Source: Gonapodya prolifera JEL478
Lineage: Eukaryota > Monoblepharomycota > Monoblepharidomycetes > Monoblepharidales > Gonapodyaceae
Assembly (NCBI GenBank): GCA_001574975.1
Contig: KQ965795.1
Location: 1-64,000, forward strand
Reading direction: 5' to 3'
Length of the DNA: 64,000 nucleotides
Within the stretch, counting starts at the first letter, position 1, and each line of letters opens with the position of its first letter. Position numbers and translations under genes: made by a program. Below, piece after piece: positions 1-10,800 of the stretch. The notes under the pieces are model-generated. The model saw only the letters and a program-made list of their open reading frames with translations, had not been told where the DNA came from and did not search any database.

Positions 1-1126
1 CGAGATGAGGTCCGGGGCCTGGGACGTTGTTGGGGTAGGTGGCGACAGGATTGGGGGCTGGGAGTGGTGCTCGTTGACGGCGATTTGGGCACAAGCTATT
101 TCGGTGTTCAGTGCTCCCGCACGTCCAGCAGGTAAATGGGGTGTTGTTGGAAGTGGGCTGGCATTGTCCGGGGTTGGGGTTGGGGGGTGGGGAATAGGGA
201 TTGGGTGTGAAGAAGGCCGTGAAGTGCTGACGGTGTCGAGGGCCACCAGGAAGGTAGTGACTGTCCTGGTGGTTAAACGTGGTGTGTCGGTTGTTGCCGC
301 ACCATCCACAACCAATTGTGAACGGGGGTGGAGCGTCTGCGTGGATCGGTGGTGCGGGGCCAGGAGGTGCCGTAGGGATATACTGAAATGAAGGCTGTGG
401 CGGTGTTGCAATTGCAGAGAGAGCCGCAACGCGCTGAGCAAGCTGGTCGATGGTGGCTTCAAGTTTGCTGAAGGAAGTCGGGGGTGCATGTTCGGGGTTA
501 GGATTGGGGGTGATACTCGCAACGTGGGCAGGGCGTGTGGAGGGGATGTTGTTGAGGTTGCGTTCGACGAGCGTGATCTTGTCTTCGGTGAGGTCGGCGA
601 GGTTGGTGATTCCAAGAACGGTAATGTAGAAACGAACATGCTGCGGGAGTGAGTCGAGGAAATGGTACCAGAGATTCCGAGTGGAAAGCTGCTCGCGGAC
701 CTCGGGCTTAGTGGAATCGACGATGTCGGCGCGGCGAGCGAGGCGAATGAATTCAGTGACGTGGGAGGAGAGGCGAGAGGCATTGGGGTCCCATTCGAGC
801 TTAGCCAGGGTACAATGCCAAATATGAGGTTCCAGGGGGAAGTACGCGACCTCGAGCGACTTTTTCCATGCAGGAATCGTGCGCGTAGAACCGTTGGTAG
901 GGCAAATGTTATCCCGAATAGGGTCAGGGATATTCGGGGAAACTAAGGCAATCGCCCGAGGGTTGTTCTCGAGGCCGTAAAGGGCGATATAGTCGTCAAC
1001 AGCAGAAAGAAACGAATGAAACTTGCGGAGGCTGGTACAAGGATCACGGGGGTTGAATTCGTCAAGGGGGTGGTGCAGTAGCTTGAGGTGGCGGAGGTTG
1101 TCAGAGACACTTAAGGTTTCAGGCAT
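1..1126 (-). CDS. Gag-like protein of an LTR retrotransposon (5' part, runs off left edge)
   Basis: An open frame of 375 codons starts at the ATG complementary to 1124-1126 and leaves the window at base 1. It is the only ATG-led frame downstream of the LTR. The N-terminal two thirds resembles a retrotransposon gag capsid region, rich in W, F and L helices, for example FHSFLSAVDDYIALYG and LWYHFLDSLPQHVRFYI. It is followed by a proline-rich linker. Near the left edge there are two zinc-knuckle-like motifs: CGWCGNNRH with later His residues, and a classical CX2CX4HX4C, CWTCGSTEHRNSLC. Gag packages element RNA in a cytoplasmic particle. No protease, reverse transcriptase or integrase is visible because the element continues to the left, so the Ty3/Gypsy assignment is inferred from the gag-knuckle type and the LTR. 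I see no frameshift or stop in the visible part. Confidence 0.75.
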   Translation of the reverse strand, partial: MPETLSVSDNLRHLKLLHHPLDEFNPRDPCTSLRKFHSFLSAVDDYIALYGLENNPRAIALVSPNIPDPIRDNICPTNGSTRTIPAWKKSLEVAYFPLEPHIWHCTLAKLEWDPNASRLSSHVTEFIRLARRADIVDSTKPEVREQLSTRNLWYHFLDSLPQHVRFYITVLGITNLADLTEDKITLVERNLNNIPSTRPAHVASITPNPNPEHAPPTSFSKLEATIDQLAQRVAALSAIATPPQPSFQYIPTAPPGPAPPIHADAPPPFTIGCGWCGNNRHTTFNHQDSHYLPGGPRHRQHFTAFFTPNPYSPPPNPNPGQCQPTSNNTPFTCWTCGSTEHRNSLCPNRRQRAPLPAPNPVATYPNNVPGPGPHL

Positions 1127-1403
1127 GCCGCGAAGAGTGTGAATGGGGTGCTGAGTGAGAAATGGGGAGAGAACTGTCGAATCGGTTGGGCTCAGTCGAA
1201 TTGGTGCAGGTGTGGATGGTTTCGGGGGGCGTCGTGTTAGAGGGGGTGTTCGTGGCAGAGGAGGACCTGAGCTTGGTCGGAGGTTGGAAGACAGGTCTGC
1301 TGGCGGCTCGAGGCCCGAGAGGAGTGCAAGCGATAGACGGAGCCGGAGGAAATTAGAGATCTTGAATGAGGGGGCCGGGTTAGAGGTAGTCTGGTGCTGT
1401 CAG

Positions 1404-1421
1404 ACCTAGCCGGAGCGCCAA
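1404..1421 (-). other. Primer-binding-site-like sequence
   Basis: Directly after the LTR end, in the direction of element transcription, comes C then TTGGCGCTCCGG. Reverse-transcribing elements place a TGG-led stretch, complementary to a tRNA 3' CCA end, exactly here. I cannot name the primer tRNA. Confidence 0.45.
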
Positions 1422-1422
1422 G

Positions 1423-1774
1423 TGTCAGGGGGAGCGGGTGGGGGTTGCCGAGTGAGTCCGAAGGCACGCGACCAGCGTGTAAGAGAGCCGTGTACGAGCG
1501 AGAGAGAGAGTCGAGAGGGAGCCGAGAGGTCACGCCGAGTGACCTGAGAGCCGCGACGAGCGAGTGGGCACGAGTGAGACGAGTGAGATTCGAAGTCAAA
1601 AGGCTTATTCTTAGCATTTCTACAAGTGTTTATATAGCTCCAATTCTAGTTTACGCTTTTCATATTCTGCTTATCAAATCGTGTCCGTTATTGCGCAAGC
1701 AGTTCCGATGAGTTCCAGCGTGTTCCGCTGACTTGGACCACAGCAACTGTGAGGGTCCGCCCGAGCCCCTCACA
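1423..1774 (-). repeat. 5' long terminal repeat of the retrotransposon
   Basis: On the minus strand the segment begins TGTGAGGG and ends CCCTGACA, an imperfect 8-bp terminal inverted repeat (7 of 8) with canonical TG...CA ends. Inside is a TATA box, GCTATATAAAC (complement of about 1628-1638), followed by a pyrimidine-rich leader, as expected for a U3-R-U5 order. It lies 297 bp upstream of the gag start on the same strand. The partner LTR is outside the window, so neither the direct repeat nor the target-site duplication can be checked; the first 5 bases outside are CATCA (1775-1779, plus strand). Confidence 0.7.
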
Positions 1775-2019
1775 CATCACCAGTGACTTGCGCAATCAGC
1801 CCCCTCGCACCATCCTTCAGCATGAAAAACAAGATTATTCCTCCTGGAGCGAGAGAGACTCCCGCCATATCCCTACCAATTCCATGATCCGAGGCGAAGT
1901 GCTTAAAAAAAACAAAAACAGTCACACTCATTGCGAGACGCCAAAAAAAAAAAAAAGTTTTAATGTTCCGCCACTCGGGATGGAGGTCGAAGAGAGGTAG
2001 TCGCGCTGTTTGGTGTTAA

Positions 2020-2280
2020 TTCCCTGTTCCTACAGGTGAAGATGTCCACTTCCGAAGGAAGTTCCTGCTGCCGGCACAAGGCCCTTGCCACTTCCACAAA
2101 CACAAACTGTGGGTCGTTGTGCTATGGGAGAAGGTGCCCAAAGCTGCTGAGAATGCTGCGCAAACAGAAAAGATTTGTATCGACGAGGGAAATGGTAATG
2201 CCCCTTCCATACCAACGCTTACCTCCCTTGCAGGACTCCCAATTCCATCGTTCCGCCTCCCAGCCCCACAAAATTACTAG
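2020..2280 (+). pseudogene. Unrecognised coding remnant
   Basis: An 87-codon frame without an ATG, bounded by a TAA at 2017 and a TAG at 2278. The peptide has natural-looking composition, for example DVHFRRKFLLPAQG and HKLWVVVLWEKVPKAAENA, and then becomes proline- and serine-rich. I do not recognise the family. It may be an internal exon or a decayed copy of a mobile-element or host gene. A minus-strand reading of the same stretch is also open, so even the strand is uncertain. Confidence 0.2.
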
Positions 2281-3220
2281 CGGGGTGTTGTAAGTGGATG
2301 ACGCGACCCGAGTTTGGGTGCATCGGCGCACTTGGTTCCAGGCTTGTCAAAAGTCCCCATTGCGCAAATGAAGTTTCTGACGCAGTCCACAGGTGGGCTG
2401 CGTCTGTCCCCAACGTCATCCCCATATCTGGTCGTCTTGCTCTGCGCGGTGGCGATCCTGGCTCAGTTAAGGGGGGCGGACGAAATGGGGGTAGTGTCCA
2501 AGGATTCCTGTCGACATTCCACCCTCTCCAGCGTATCCATCACTGCTCCACCACTCTTTCTGCATTCCAAACCCACAAAAATCTTCCTGGAATCATCCCC
2601 AGGGGTGACGACGGAGATTCCCAGCGGAGGTGGTGAAGTTGAGTTTTTGCTTCACCACTTCTGGTGAGGTCGGCGGGGGAGGCCACGGTACGTGGTTCAA
2701 CCAATCCCTAACGTCCACCGTATCTAAGCGATGGAGGTGAGGTGATTTCGGTGGAGGATTGATGGGCGGGAAGAGATGGAGGTGACGGGATGGGTGCATG
2801 TGTGACGAAGTCCTGGACCCAAGCGTGTGGATGGCGAGTTCGGAGGGAAAGAGCGTGATAGGGCGAAAACAAGAGCGCAAGGACAGAAGAGATGAGAAGA
2901 CGCCGCACGAGGACCGAGGCAGAAAGATACATACCGCTCCCTGTCCATATTCAGTTCCCCCGGATCCACACAAAGGCGGGGGTATCTTTTGGCGTGCAAT
3001 TAGCACCAAAAGCTGCGTTTTGCAGTTGCACATCGAGTTTGATTACGCGGAAAGTCCGCGAAGGAAGCGAAAAGCATCTGCGAGAATATTTCCAAATGTT
3101 CAGCGTACATAACACGAATCCGACAGCATCAACAGCGCAGGCCAAAAATGGTCAACACATTTACAACATTTCTCGCAACGTCATATCTTTAGCGTAGGTC
3201 AATAATAACCTCGTTTGTAG

Positions 3221-3585
3221 GAGAAAATAGCTGCAAAGAAGATCGAATTCACCATTCAGCGTACATCATTACATCAACGAATCCCGCCAATCAGTTCCAA
3301 AAAGCGCACCTCACACACATAGTTCGGACCAATTTTGTCCTCGCTTCGCCTCCGTCACCGCCAGCGAACTCAATCGATGGATTTGACGTCCTTCTCCGAT
3401 ATTCCAGGTCTTTCGAGGCAGAATTCATTGGGAGGTATAAAAAGTGTCTCGCGGCGGCGATTGATGCCATTCTGAGGGGGATTCGTTCGGAGGTTGATTG
3501 GGACGATTGTTTGACACCCACCGCGACGGCCGAATCCCCCCGGAGATCGACGGCAAAAATAATTATACAGGTTGCGGAGCTGTAA
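3221..3585 (+). CDS. Possible terminal exons of an unrecognised gene
   Basis: After a good acceptor (TTTGTAG at 3214-3220) the frame reads EKIAAKKIEFTIQ. A 62-nt candidate intron (GTACAT...CATAG, 3261-3322) joins it in phase to a frame that continues with acidic and aliphatic residues, including FEAEFIGRYKKCLAAAIDAI and RGIRSEVDWDDC, ending at TAA 3583-3585. The residue pattern looks helical and real, but the upstream exons are not evident and no family is recognised. It would be convergent with the membrane-protein gene that ends at 3875. Confidence 0.25.
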
Positions 3586-3874
3586 TTTTGCGCTGAGAGG
3601 GGAAGGAGGACTTAAATTGTGGCACAGTACTTTTCAGGTGGGACTTGGAGGTTGTGCTGTCGTTCGTTGGCCGCCGATCGGCCTCATATGCCCGACTCAC
3701 GACAACCACGGTAGATGGAGCATTCACGCGGGCCGGGATTGTTGTGGAAGTTGGCAGCGTATAGGAGTCTCGCTGCGTTAGGGAATATCATGATTACGAA
3801 ATTACAGTGCAATGCTCAACAAATAGAAATCGACGGGGTTGCAACTGGTTCCAACGTATCGCTCCAAGGCAAGC

Positions 3875-5319
3875 TCAAATCTTCTCCCTAGCAATCCACT
3901 CCATCACCCTCCTCAACCGTCTCGCCACGTGCCACGCAAACGGCACCTCTCCTGTCTTCCTTACCAACTCCTCCGACGAGACCTTGACATCCATCCCTCC
4001 CAACCGCCCAGTCGAGTCGACCTGGATGAACGGATCCTGACTGGTTAGTTCGAGCAGCGCCAGAGCGATTTTTCGCGCCGTTGGGTCGAAGAAGAAGAAC
4101 CCAACCCCGTTGATGATCCCGCCGGACATGACGAGTTGTTCTGTGGGGGGAGGAAGAGGTTGAAGGGGAAAAGGTGATGAGTGGGTGCCTTTCGAGCAAG
4201 GCGGGAACACACCTCCGATAACCATTCCAATGGGACCCGCGAGAATATCAATAATAGAGCCCAGCCCAACGGATATGTAGATACTCATGGGGTACTGCGT
4301 TCGGTCACGAGTGGCTGTTGTGTCACGACCGAGGGACGCTGAAGCAAACGCTCACGTCACCGCGGACTCACAAAAATCAATCTCTTCGACAACACCTCCG
4401 CGTCCTGCTGAATCGAACCCGCGGCCACGCTGAGCATCCCACCCGAGGGGAGGCGATTGCGGCTGTTCATGGACCGCGCCGTCTCGGTCTCGGACAGGTT
4501 TCGCCACACTTTGAAGATCATGTACACGTTGGCGGTGGCGTACAGCGTCGCGGCGGCGTAGGTGATCAGTGCGCGCCAGCCTAGCATGTCTTGTAGCCAG
4601 CATCCACCGTCACGGTTCATGGCGCCTGAACTGAATCCCCAATGTCAGGTGGACATTGACCGCCCGGTACCAGGGTAAATGACAACTCACCCGCCTAACG
4701 TAAGCAGTCCAAAAGTGACAATACTCAGAACTGGATTCAGGAATGCAATAACTTGCGCATTCCCGGTCGTTTCGCCGTGCAGAACAAGCGAGTGGAACAG
4801 AAGGTAGCAAATCGACGTGCTGGTTGAGTACTCTCCGAAAAGAAACCCCATCGCGAACACCATGATAACACTATGACATAACGCCAATGAAAAGGGGTAT
4901 ATCAATTGTTTTTGCCTTAATTCTAAAGGTAGAGTACGACTCACTGGCAAGGCAAGTCGGTCCTCACCCAAAAAATCATGTAAAAGAACGTGGCGCCCAA
5001 GAGATTGCACACAAACAGAAGCATAATGAGCCTGTGCAGCGGGTGTCGAAGCGTCGGGAGGCGGCACCTATAGCCGTCCGGAAGTCCGTCTTTGTCAACC
5101 GCACCTGAACCCTCTTGTCCCTCCCTCGACTTGAGACCATCACGGCACTCACGCGAACGCCAGGCAGTAGAACGACAGGACCAGCACATCAAAAGCCACG
5201 GTCAATGAAAACATGGGGATTCCCCATGGCGCGCGGTGGGATCGCGGAATGAACCCGTTTCGTAACGCGTGGGCGTCAGCAGTTGCAATTGAAAAGGGGT
5301 CGACGGTGTCGTTTGACAT
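3875..5319 (-). CDS. Multi-pass membrane protein, fungal, unknown function
   Basis: Begins at ATG 5319 (MSNDTVDPFSIA) and ends at TGA 3875. At least five exons are suggested by GTGAGT-like donors. Hydrophobic stretches that look like transmembrane helices follow in order: FSLTVAFDVLVLSFYCLAF, LIMLLFVCNLLGATFFYMIFW, SVIMVFAMGFLFG, AQVIAFLNPVLSIVTFGLLT, ALITYAAATLYATANVYMIF and VGLGSIIDILAGPIGMVIGG. The soluble C-terminal tail is charged. The pattern resembles the many fungus-specific integral membrane proteins with about seven helices and no known substrate. The junction between exons 1 and 2 could not be joined in phase with the obvious GTGAGT donor near 5152, so either a less obvious splice site is used or there is an indel. 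The CpG-free block begins about 140 bp upstream of this start. Confidence 0.6.
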
Positions 5320-5658
5320 CGGGTTCCCGTGATGGCGCAACCTGGGCGAGTGCAATTGGAGTTTTCTTAGAGAAGCGCGCGAAGATCGGTTCCATAAGGG
5401 TGCGGCGGTCAGCGTGGCGGTGGGGATGGAGGTTTTAGGGCTTATTGTTTGCAAAAAAGCGTGTCCTGAATGTGTCAAGGGGGAGACTGGTGGACTCAAG
5501 GGCCTTTTATTAGATCATACTCTCACAGAAGTGGAGTATCAAGACCTCATTGATACTGCTATAGGAACATGGTTGCTGATGGTGCAAGGGCAATTGCAAG
5601 GTGAGAATTGTTTTAAGAGTCTTTCCATTCTTACTAGGTCCCTGATAAGCTACCACAG

Positions 5659-6476
5659 CATCTGAGCATCAGTGACAGAGTACTTGTGTGCAAGATAAGC
5701 AGGGGAAAGGCCAAGCAACTTAGTCCAACATGGGCATATGCTGCCACTGTCATCAATGTCAATCCTGACCAGTACCACCAGCTACATTGGATTCACCACA
5801 GCCCAAATTTGGAGGATATCCCTGGTACAACAGCAACACAGTGGTTCCACCAAAGGAATCTCAAGGTCATTCCCTCTACCATTTCCAGTGATGCCATTCT
5901 GGAAGTCAATGCACCTACAACCCATGGCACTGATGACTTTGAAGTAGAGGCCATTCTAGGTTTCAGAGAGAAGGGTAACATTAGGGAGTACTTAGTGATG
6001 TGGACTAATTGGCCACCTTCTGCTTCCACCTGGGAACCAAGGTAAAGTACTTTGCTATCTTTCTTTATGACACCTGATAAATTTCTGTTTTCAGATCTCA
6101 TTTCAATTTTCACTTGGAAGAAATTGAGGAAAGGATACCTGATCTTTCATATTACAAAGACAAGGCAATCCATGCAATCCTAAAGCAGACCAGTATTGCA
6201 GTCCTCAACACAAAATATCCTATATGCCACCCACAAGTATCAAATTCTCTTCCAGTTATCCCTGTGGCCCCTCCCTCTTTTGGTTTACCCAACCCATCAT
6301 TTGATTTTACTGCACTGATGCCCACTTCTCTTTGTAATGTAACTGTAGAAGAGAGGTTAATGCACCAGGCTCATTTTGAAAAGTAAGATTAAGTATTTAA
6401 TGCATGTTTCATATCTTTTACTATGATATTGTACTCCAGGAATGTGTTCCCTGAAGAGAGTGCCCTTCAGAAGTGA
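5659..6476 (+). CDS. Integrase C-terminal/chromodomain protein with spliceosomal introns
   Basis: Three exons join in phase: 5659-6041, 6095-6382 and 6440-6476 (TGA). The introns are GTAAAG...TTTCAG and GTAAGA...CTCCAG. The first exon begins like the tail of a chromovirus integrase (SDRVLVCKISRG, then WFHQRNLKVIP) and continues into a chromodomain: DFEVEAILGFREKG, EYLVMWTNWPPSASTWEPR, with the Y/W/W cage-type positions present. Chromodomains bind methylated histone tails and steer element insertion. The start is not identified. An upstream frame (about 5467-5600) reads LTEVEYQDLIDTAIGTWLL before a GTGAGA donor but does not splice in phase to 5659. All arginine codons seen are AGA or AGG, as the absence of CpG requires. 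The frame is intact within these exons. Catalytic integrase residues are not in view. Confidence 0.55.
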
Positions 6477-7164
6477 CATGCCTTTCTGGAACACAGAAGT
6501 GGAATGACATAGTTCTTGATCTATTCCTCTTACCTGTCATTACTCTTTGGAACACTAAAGAGTGGTAACCCTTTATCTCATACTTCTCATCATATGTCAT
6601 CTATACTCTCCAAAACCCAAGCTTTTCTGGAACATCATATGCTACCCATCTAAAACACAAATTCATTGAAAAATTACAGATGGACTCTTGAGATTACCAC
6701 TTTTTATGGTCAATGAGCTAAATTTCCATTGGTATGTACTTGTGATGGACAACCTTTGGATTATCCCAGTAGACTGATCAAGTATCAGTTCTACCAAATT
6801 CTGCTGTACAACAATAAACTACAGCATGCAAGTCACTTGTAACTCTCAATGCATCTGCATGGTTCTCACATCACACTAGCAAAAGGTGCATTTCTGAATA
6901 TTCCTATACTGTCAGTCTTATATCAAAATATTCAAGCTGGTAAAAGGCAAATATAAATTACACCAATCAATATTCATGAGATCAGCATGCAAGGAACTGT
7001 TCTGTTTCAATCAAATCTCATCTTCCTCCCAAGACTGTGTAGAATCTGCACACCCACACAGCAATGGGAAGACAAAACATTTCTCTAAAGCCTGGTACTC
7101 AGATGGCACAATGGAGAATATGGACATTGGCATGTGAAGCATGCAGACTCCTTTGCCTGGTTAG

Positions 7165-7371
7165 TTGGACTCATCATCCATCACTGCAACACAGTCCAAG
7201 ATGGACACTGTATGCAGTGGGATTCAAAATCAGAATTTTAGAGACCACATCCTCCATCAATTTGCCCATGAACAACTAGATTGGGTGAGTGATGTCAATC
7301 AACTGTTCCATCCTTTCAGGCCAGTGCAAGTCAATTATTGGGAGGCATTTTATAGAGTACTCAGAAAATGA
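7165..7371 (+). CDS. Possible exon inside the CpG-free block
   Basis: A 68-codon open stretch contains natural-looking sequence such as NFRDHILHQFAHEQLDWV and RPVQVNYWEAFYRVLRK before TGA. It has no convincing start codon and no recognised family. It lies downstream of the chromodomain gene on the same strand, so it may be a 3' exon of the same element or a separate remnant. Confidence 0.25.
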   Translation: MDSSSITATQSKMDTVCSGIQNQNFRDHILHQFAHEQLDWVSDVNQLFHPFRPVQVNYWEAFYRVLRK

Positions 7372-7829
7372 TGTGAGTTGCCAACATCCCTTTGCAAGTG
7401 CAGTTTGGAGATGATGAAAGGAGGGTACAAAACAATTTTGACGTTCATGTCTCAAGAGTGCAGGTTGAATTGTGATGCCGTTCTGCTCATTTGAGGAGCA
7501 ACATGCAGGCCGTTGGTGGTCTCCTGGCCAGTTCCAGGGAGGACTGAGTAATCAGCTGATAACGCTTTTCTGGTCGGGGTTCAGTCACACCAACACTGCT
7601 TTATAAGGCAATATAGCTTTGGTGGAAACGACAAAAGGATGATTCCAATTTATTCGCTACAGCAAGTAAGTTTCCACCTGTTGCGTCTTGTGACGAGGGC
7701 GAAGCGACGTGGCTGCGGTCACCCGATTAGGCGGGTAAACACAGTGAGCCTCTTGAGGTATCGCCCTGCATCACACCACTCTCCCCCCGGACTCAGCATT
7801 GTCCATCGTCATTCCACCGCAGGACTAGC

Positions 7830-10800
7830 ATGACACTGCCACACTCCGCCGACCGCCCACCGGCACTCGCACCGGGCTTACGCACCTCGATCGACGAGGA
7901 GAGCGGGAGACAGCAGCGGAAGACGGCGAGCGGGGGAGCGACGGGGGCGAGGAAGAGCTACGGCGGGGCGGCCAGCGACGGCGCGATGGGCGGCGCGGAT
8001 CTCGGGTCGAACGGGTCGACGCTCCACGATCGCGAGGCGGGAGAGACTGGAGCTGACGGCATGGGCAAGACAAACCCGTTCGCACAGACGCCAAGGCCGA
8101 CGTCGCTCCCGAGCGTGCCGAGTCTGCGTACCATGGGCGCGGCTGCGCATGTGTCTGCGTCTGCGTCTGCGTCTGCTGGAGCCGCGAGGGGACACTCGAC
8201 CGACCAAGCGTCACCGGTGTCGCCACACGCAAACGCAGCCGTCTCCCGCATCAGCGAATCCCTCCACGCCGTAACCGCATCCGCCTCCTTACTCGCCCAC
8301 GCCCTCCCCTCCCTCCCTGCGCAACTACACGTTCCAAACTCCACACTCTCGCTCTCCCGCCTCCCTCCCACACACGAACCCACGAACTACTCTCTCTCCT
8401 CATTCCCCGACTCCGCATTCCCCACCCACGCGGCTCACCCACTCCACCCCGTGCCCCCCACCACCCTGCCCCGAACCGCCCTGCACACAGGCCAAGGCCG
8501 CTTCTTCCGTGACCACCTCGGCCGGGCCACCATCCTGCGCGGAATCAACATCGGCGGGTCATCCAAGACACCCTCGTCACCTCGCCTCGCCTCACACATC
8601 CGGGACTCGTTCTTCGACTCCCGCAACACACGGGACTGTTCGTTCGTGGATAGGCCGTTGGCGTTAGAGGAGGCAGATGCACATTTGGAGAGGTTGAGGC
8701 GGTGGGGGGTCAATTTTGTGAGGTTGAATGTGACGTGGGAGGCCGTGGAGCACGGGGGGCCGTGAGTACTTGTTGGGGTAGGGGAGGACTCCGAGGCCTA
8801 AGCGCCGTTAGGCGCTGACCGAGGCTGTCGAGCGAAGTGAGACATCTGCCGGGACTGCCGGAGGCGAATTACTCCGCGGAGTGGAAAATTCTCACGATAG
8901 CACTGACCGAGGTTGTCTGGGGAGTGGGGGCCTCGGAGGAGGGGCTAGTATCCAGAGACTTGCACATTCAATTTCTCACATCCCATCTACCCCTCCCGTC
9001 CCCTACGAACAGAGGCATCATCGACCACGCATACATCGCCTACATCGTCGCGCTGGTGTCCAAGATGCGGGATAAGGGCATCAAGTGTTTTATTGATCCG
9101 CATCAGGATGTGGTATGTTGTTGCGGGTGGGGGTGTGGGGGTGTGGGGGTCGCTGGTGTGCGGGAGTTGGATCGCTTCCGGGGTTGTTCAAAGTCTCATC
9201 CTCGTTTCTCCCCCACCTCCCTCCCCCACAGTGGTCCCGCTTCTCCGGCGGCTCCGGCGCACCGCACTGGACGTTCCTCGCCGCGGGGCTCTCACCCGAC
9301 AAGTTCCAGCGTACCGGGGCCGCCGTGGTGCATAATACGTTTGGAGGGGTGGAGTGGGAGGGTGAGGAGGGGGAGTTTCCCAAGATGATGTGAGTGTGTG
9401 GGTAGGAGGAGGTTGGTGGTGTGAGGGGGTGTGAGGGGGGGTTGGTGGGCGGGGGGGGGTTGGACGTTTTGGTGGTTGGGTGACCAGGGCCGATCTTGTC
9501 TGTGGAGGGAGACGGAGCTTCTGGTTCACACGAAGTGGAGAGTCTGGATCGGTGTCCAATTTCCTTTACTTTATGCCTCACCCTCTCACCCAACCGTACC
9601 CACGCAGCTGGCCCACCAACTACCACAAACTCGCCCCCGCGACCATGTTCACCCTCTTCTTCGGCGGCTCCGTGTACGCGCCTCGGATCGTGCACCCATC
9701 TCCAACCTGTTCGCCGCACTTCCACCCGTCCCCTTTATTCCCCACCCAAACACTCCCGGGGCATGCGCACCACTCCTCAAAAGGCTTAGAGTCCGACCCC
9801 CCGCTGGTGTCCATGCAAGACTTCTTGCAGCACCACTACATGTCCTCCCTGTTCCACCTTTACGCCGCGCTCGTCGCAGCCGGGCTGACGCCAGACACCG
9901 TAATAGGGTTCGACACGCTGAACGAACCCAGCCACGGGTACATTGGTCTTCCCTCCATTTCCGCACTCGATCCGAGGCAGGAAGCACGGAACGGCCCCAC
10001 CCCTACAGCGCTCCAGAGTTTTGCGCTTGGCGAAGGGGCGCCCGTGGAGGTGGAGAAGTGGGCGTTCGGGCCCATGGGGCCTGCGAAAGTGGGCACCGTG
10101 CGGATCGATCCCGCGGGCGAGGGGTGCTGGACGGCTCAGGACCGGTTCGGTGACGTGCAGCCCGGGTGCATCTGGCGCGCGCACGGGGTTTGGGAACCCA
10201 CGCCATCGGGCCCCACTGTGCTCCGCGATGGATATTTCGCGCAGGACCCGCGCACAGGCCGCCTCGCGGACTTTTTGAGGGACTTCTGGGTTCCCTTTGT
10301 CCGCGCGTTTGGGTACGGCGTGAGGGGCGTGGACAGTCTGGCTGTTGTGTTCGTCGAGCCCCCCGTCATGACGGCTCCGCCCGAGTGGGGCGTGGAGGAG
10401 TTCGAGGATGAGGACGGGGACGTGGGTGGGGACAGTCCGTTGCCCGTAGTGGTGACGGCGGGCGGAAACAAGCATGGCGCGACACCCCGCCCACTTCTGT
10501 TGGACCCACCCGGCGTCCACGTCCCCGCGCGCCGACTTCGTGCTGCGACAGAGGCCAGTGCCCGCTCCACGGCGTCTGTGGGCGGGATGTCGGTCGCGTC
10601 GGGGAAGGCGCTGGTTCGGGGGGAGGTTGTGCCGTTGAAGAAGACCGGGAAGGATGCAGTGAGGGAGGTGAAGGAGAAGGAGAAGGGAGACCCCAGAGGC
10701 AAAGAGCGCATGTGTTATGCCCCGCATTGGTATGATGGGTTGACACTCATGTCGAAGCATTGGCGAGGCTGGTGAGTCCAGCGTCTATTTCGAGGTCGTT

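Larger units (their letters stand above)
1775..3870. other. Stretch without a convincing gene
   Basis: About 2.1 kb of mixed composition between the LTR and the membrane-protein gene. It holds a 14-A tract at 1943-1956 preceded by another A-rich run, two weak coding remnants listed separately (2020-2280 and 3221-3585), and several conflicting frames on both strands between 2300 and 3150. On the minus strand a GTATGT donor-like site near 2930 follows protein-like sequence, but no consistent exon chain could be built. Confidence 0.5.
5462..7440. mobile_element. CpG-free AT-rich block, probable mobile-element copy
   Basis: Reading every line from 5462 to 7440 I find no CG dinucleotide, although bases on both sides show normal CpG use (GCGGCGGTCAGCG just left; GACG at 7441 and frequent CG after 7480). 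The block is also much more AT-rich than its flanks. It holds an integrase-tail/chromodomain gene (5659-6476) and another plausible frame near 7165-7371. No terminal inverted repeat, LTR or target duplication is obvious, so the true ends are uncertain. Heavy methylation followed by deamination of 5-methylcytosine is the simplest cause. Confidence 0.6.

Noticed and set aside
1394-1711. Open frames inside the LTR on both strands
   Set aside because: They coincide with the repeat that ends in TG...CA and contains the element's TATA box; no domain.
5400-7600. Full-length Ty3/Gypsy element
   Set aside because: No LTRs, reverse transcriptase or protease seen; only an integrase-tail/chromodomain gene with introns.
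9786-10760. 324-codon frame on the minus strand
   Set aside because: Shadow of GH5 exon 4 in a G+C-rich gene; Arg/Pro/His-rich and without a domain.
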